Below, one piece after another: positions 48,531 through 49,546 of a DNA stretch of 49,546 nucleotides (positions within the stretch are counted from its first letter, which is position 1; every line of letters starts with the position of its first letter). This DNA is from Dethiosulfatibacter sp. (GTDB lineage: Bacteria > Bacillota_A > Clostridia > Tissierellales > Dethiosulfatibacteraceae). Under the pieces are notes generated by a model. The model ran no database searches. It saw only the letters and a list, made by a program, of their open reading frames with translations, and was not told the DNA's origin. The stretch is from contig JAHRFV010000119.1 of NCBI GenBank assembly GCA_019084435.1, forward strand, positions 1-49,546, in the 5' to 3' direction. The position numbers and the translations under genes were made by a program.

Positions 48531-49316
48531 ATGGAGCAAACACAATTAATAACATATGAGGTAAAGGACAACATAGCAACCATCACATTCAATAGGCCCG
48601 AATCACTGAATTCACTTCATCCATTGTTGATAGAGCAGACAGTGACTGCATTGAAACAAGCCGAAAAGGATGATGCAATCAGGGTTATTGTTTTAACAGG
48701 TGAAGGAAAAGCCTTTTGCTCAGGTGGAGATATACAATACATGGATCAGCTCACCAGTGTAATGGATAAAAGATCCTATATTTATTCCGCAGGTGAAGTA
48801 GTGGATACAATTATGAATCTGAAAAAGCCTGTCATCGCTATGGTCAATGGCGTAGCAGCTGGTGCGGGGTTTAATATAGCTTTGGCTTGTGATATCATTT
48901 TTACCTCAGAAAAAGCCAAATTCGCACAAAGCTTTTCAAAGGTTGGACTTGTTCCGGATGCGGGTGGTACTTATAATCTGCCCAGAATTGTTGGTCTTCA
49001 CAAGGCGAAGGAGTTGATGTTCCTTGCAGACTTGATCAATGCAGACGAGGCGTTGTCGTTGGGAATCGTCAATTATGTAATCGCTCACGAAGAGCTTCAG
49101 GATTCGACCTATAAGTTTGCGGAAAGATTGTCTCAGTCTGCTCCCATTGCTGTTAGTTTCATAAAAAGCGCTTTAAATTCTAGCCTGGAATCCAATTTGA
49201 AAACAGTACTGGAGAAAGAGGTCAGTAATCAGACTATTTGTCTTCAAACAGAAGACTGCAAAGAGGGACTTAATGCTTTTAAAGAAAAAAGAGCTCCGAA
49301 ATTCACTGGCAATTAA
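48531..49316 (+). CDS. Enoyl-CoA hydratase/isomerase, PaaG-like
   Basis: This 261-residue crotonase-fold enzyme acts on acyl-CoA. GEGKAFCSGGDIQYM and VNGVAAGAGFNIALACD form the two oxyanion-hole segments. The catalytic region reads KVGLVPDAGGTYNLPRIVG, where the Asp (rather than the Glu of true hydratases) matches PaaG-type isomerases acting on ring-1,2-epoxyphenylacetyl-CoA or simple enoyl-CoA. No other phenylacetate gene is nearby, so a general delta3-delta2-enoyl-CoA isomerase role is as likely. AAGGAGG supports ATG 48531; an in-frame TTG at 48525 is closer to the ribosome site than usual. Confidence 0.9.
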   Translation: MEQTQLITYEVKDNIATITFNRPESLNSLHPLLIEQTVTALKQAEKDDAIRVIVLTGEGKAFCSGGDIQYMDQLTSVMDKRSYIYSAGEVVDTIMNLKKPVIAMVNGVAAGAGFNIALACDIIFTSEKAKFAQSFSKVGLVPDAGGTYNLPRIVGLHKAKELMFLADLINADEALSLGIVNYVIAHEELQDSTYKFAERLSQSAPIAVSFIKSALNSSLESNLKTVLEKEVSNQTICLQTEDCKEGLNAFKEKRAPKFTGN

Positions 49317-49419
49317 TAACTAAAGTTAAAGGCGCGTTAGCATCAAATTTAGTATAGTCAACTAGTATAAAGTGACAATGTTTATAATTAAGGAGTAAAT
49401 AATGCAGATAAAGTCCGTA

Positions 49420-49546
49420 TAATGGTGTAAAAAGAAACTTCAAATAAAAATGAGCCAAAATGCTCGTCCTCGGTTAAAATATAAGTACTACCCAAATACC
49501 TAACTGAGGAGATGAACAAAATGGCTCAATTAAATATTACACTGGA
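49420..49546 (+). mobile_element. Left end of an IS256-family insertion sequence (partial)
   Basis: A transposase-like start at 49521 is preceded by ~100 bases without genes that should contain the left terminal repeat, perhaps around GGTGTAAAAAGAAAC near 49424. The other end is outside the window, so the terminal repeats and target duplication cannot be confirmed, and the boundary given is approximate. Confidence 0.5.
49521..49546 (+). CDS. IS256-family transposase, first codons only
   Basis: The last 26 bases read MAQLNITL and then stop at the window edge. Many clostridial IS256 (Mutator-type) transposases begin MAQLNITLN, and TGAGGAG lies ahead of the ATG. With only eight residues the call rests on that match and on the gene-poor, IS-end-like upstream sequence. 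Confidence 0.55.

Overview
The window looks like a contig from a low-GC, Gram-positive anaerobe of the class Clostridia. The evidence is the strong AGGAGG-type ribosome sites with frequent TTG/GTG starts, SLH-domain surface proteins, a class III polyhydroxyalkanoate (PHA) synthase, tungsten/ferredoxin redox enzymes, short spacers and many intrinsic terminators. Genus cannot be fixed from this sequence alone. No rRNA, CRISPR array, intact tRNA or complete insertion sequence was seen.

Layout. (1) 1-3542: end of an ATP synthase operon in the order c-b-alpha-gamma, which is the order of N-type (alternative) F-ATPases. The first ~149 bases are an inverted copy of the end of atpE, so the left edge looks like a fold-back chimera and atpE has lost its 5' end. 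(2) 3643-5647: an alpha/beta hydrolase and a convergent MFS transporter. (3) 5858-21005: a ~15 kb co-directional catabolic cluster: KDPG aldolase, KDG kinase, a DUF917 protein, a ribose-type ABC importer, an iron-sulfur flavoprotein, a complete tungsten aldehyde:ferredoxin oxidoreductase set (large subunit, two polyferredoxins, MoaD-like protein, FAD/NAD subunit), an HpcH/HpaI aldolase, an aminotransferase, a flavin reductase and a terminal IclR regulator. A promoter with a downstream palindromic operator precedes it. I infer uptake of a sugar acid or related compound, retro-aldol cleavage, oxidation of a released aldehyde and IclR control. (4) 21068-23576: a DUF1847 protein and a PadR/membrane-protein module that has been partly duplicated. 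(5) 23707-29620: a nuclease-helicase, an acyl-CoA thioesterase, PhaE/PhaC and a Fur-box-controlled WrbA-like flavoprotein. (6) 29.7-32.8 kb: a stranded tRNA-Thr(CGT) 3' half (possible integration scar), an SLH/Ig-like surface protein, an ASCH-like protein and an amidase. (7) 32.9-36.1 kb: a tightly coupled trio of YfcC-type transporter, M14-like DUF2817 peptidase and SagB-type oxidoreductase. (8) 36.2-42.6 kb: a membrane GGDEF protein, a lone HATPase domain, then DUF4126, a lipoprotein, a reductive-dehalogenase-like Fe-S protein and RibF, meeting a second SLH protein head-on. (9) 42.8-49.3 kb: an AI-2E-type permease, a polar amino acid ABC importer whose permease appears to start at ATT, a lipoprotein, MarR, a 70-residue Cys-containing membrane peptide and a PaaG-like enoyl-CoA hydratase/isomerase. 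(10) The right edge cuts into what looks like an IS256-family transposase.

Five copies of one hairpin repeat (core GGGACGGTTCC inside A/T-rich arms) sit between genes from 5.7 to 29.8 kb, four of them at gene 3' ends where they can serve as terminators. No stretch over 300 bases lacks a gene; the larger gaps are described under the promoters, dyads and repeats they contain.
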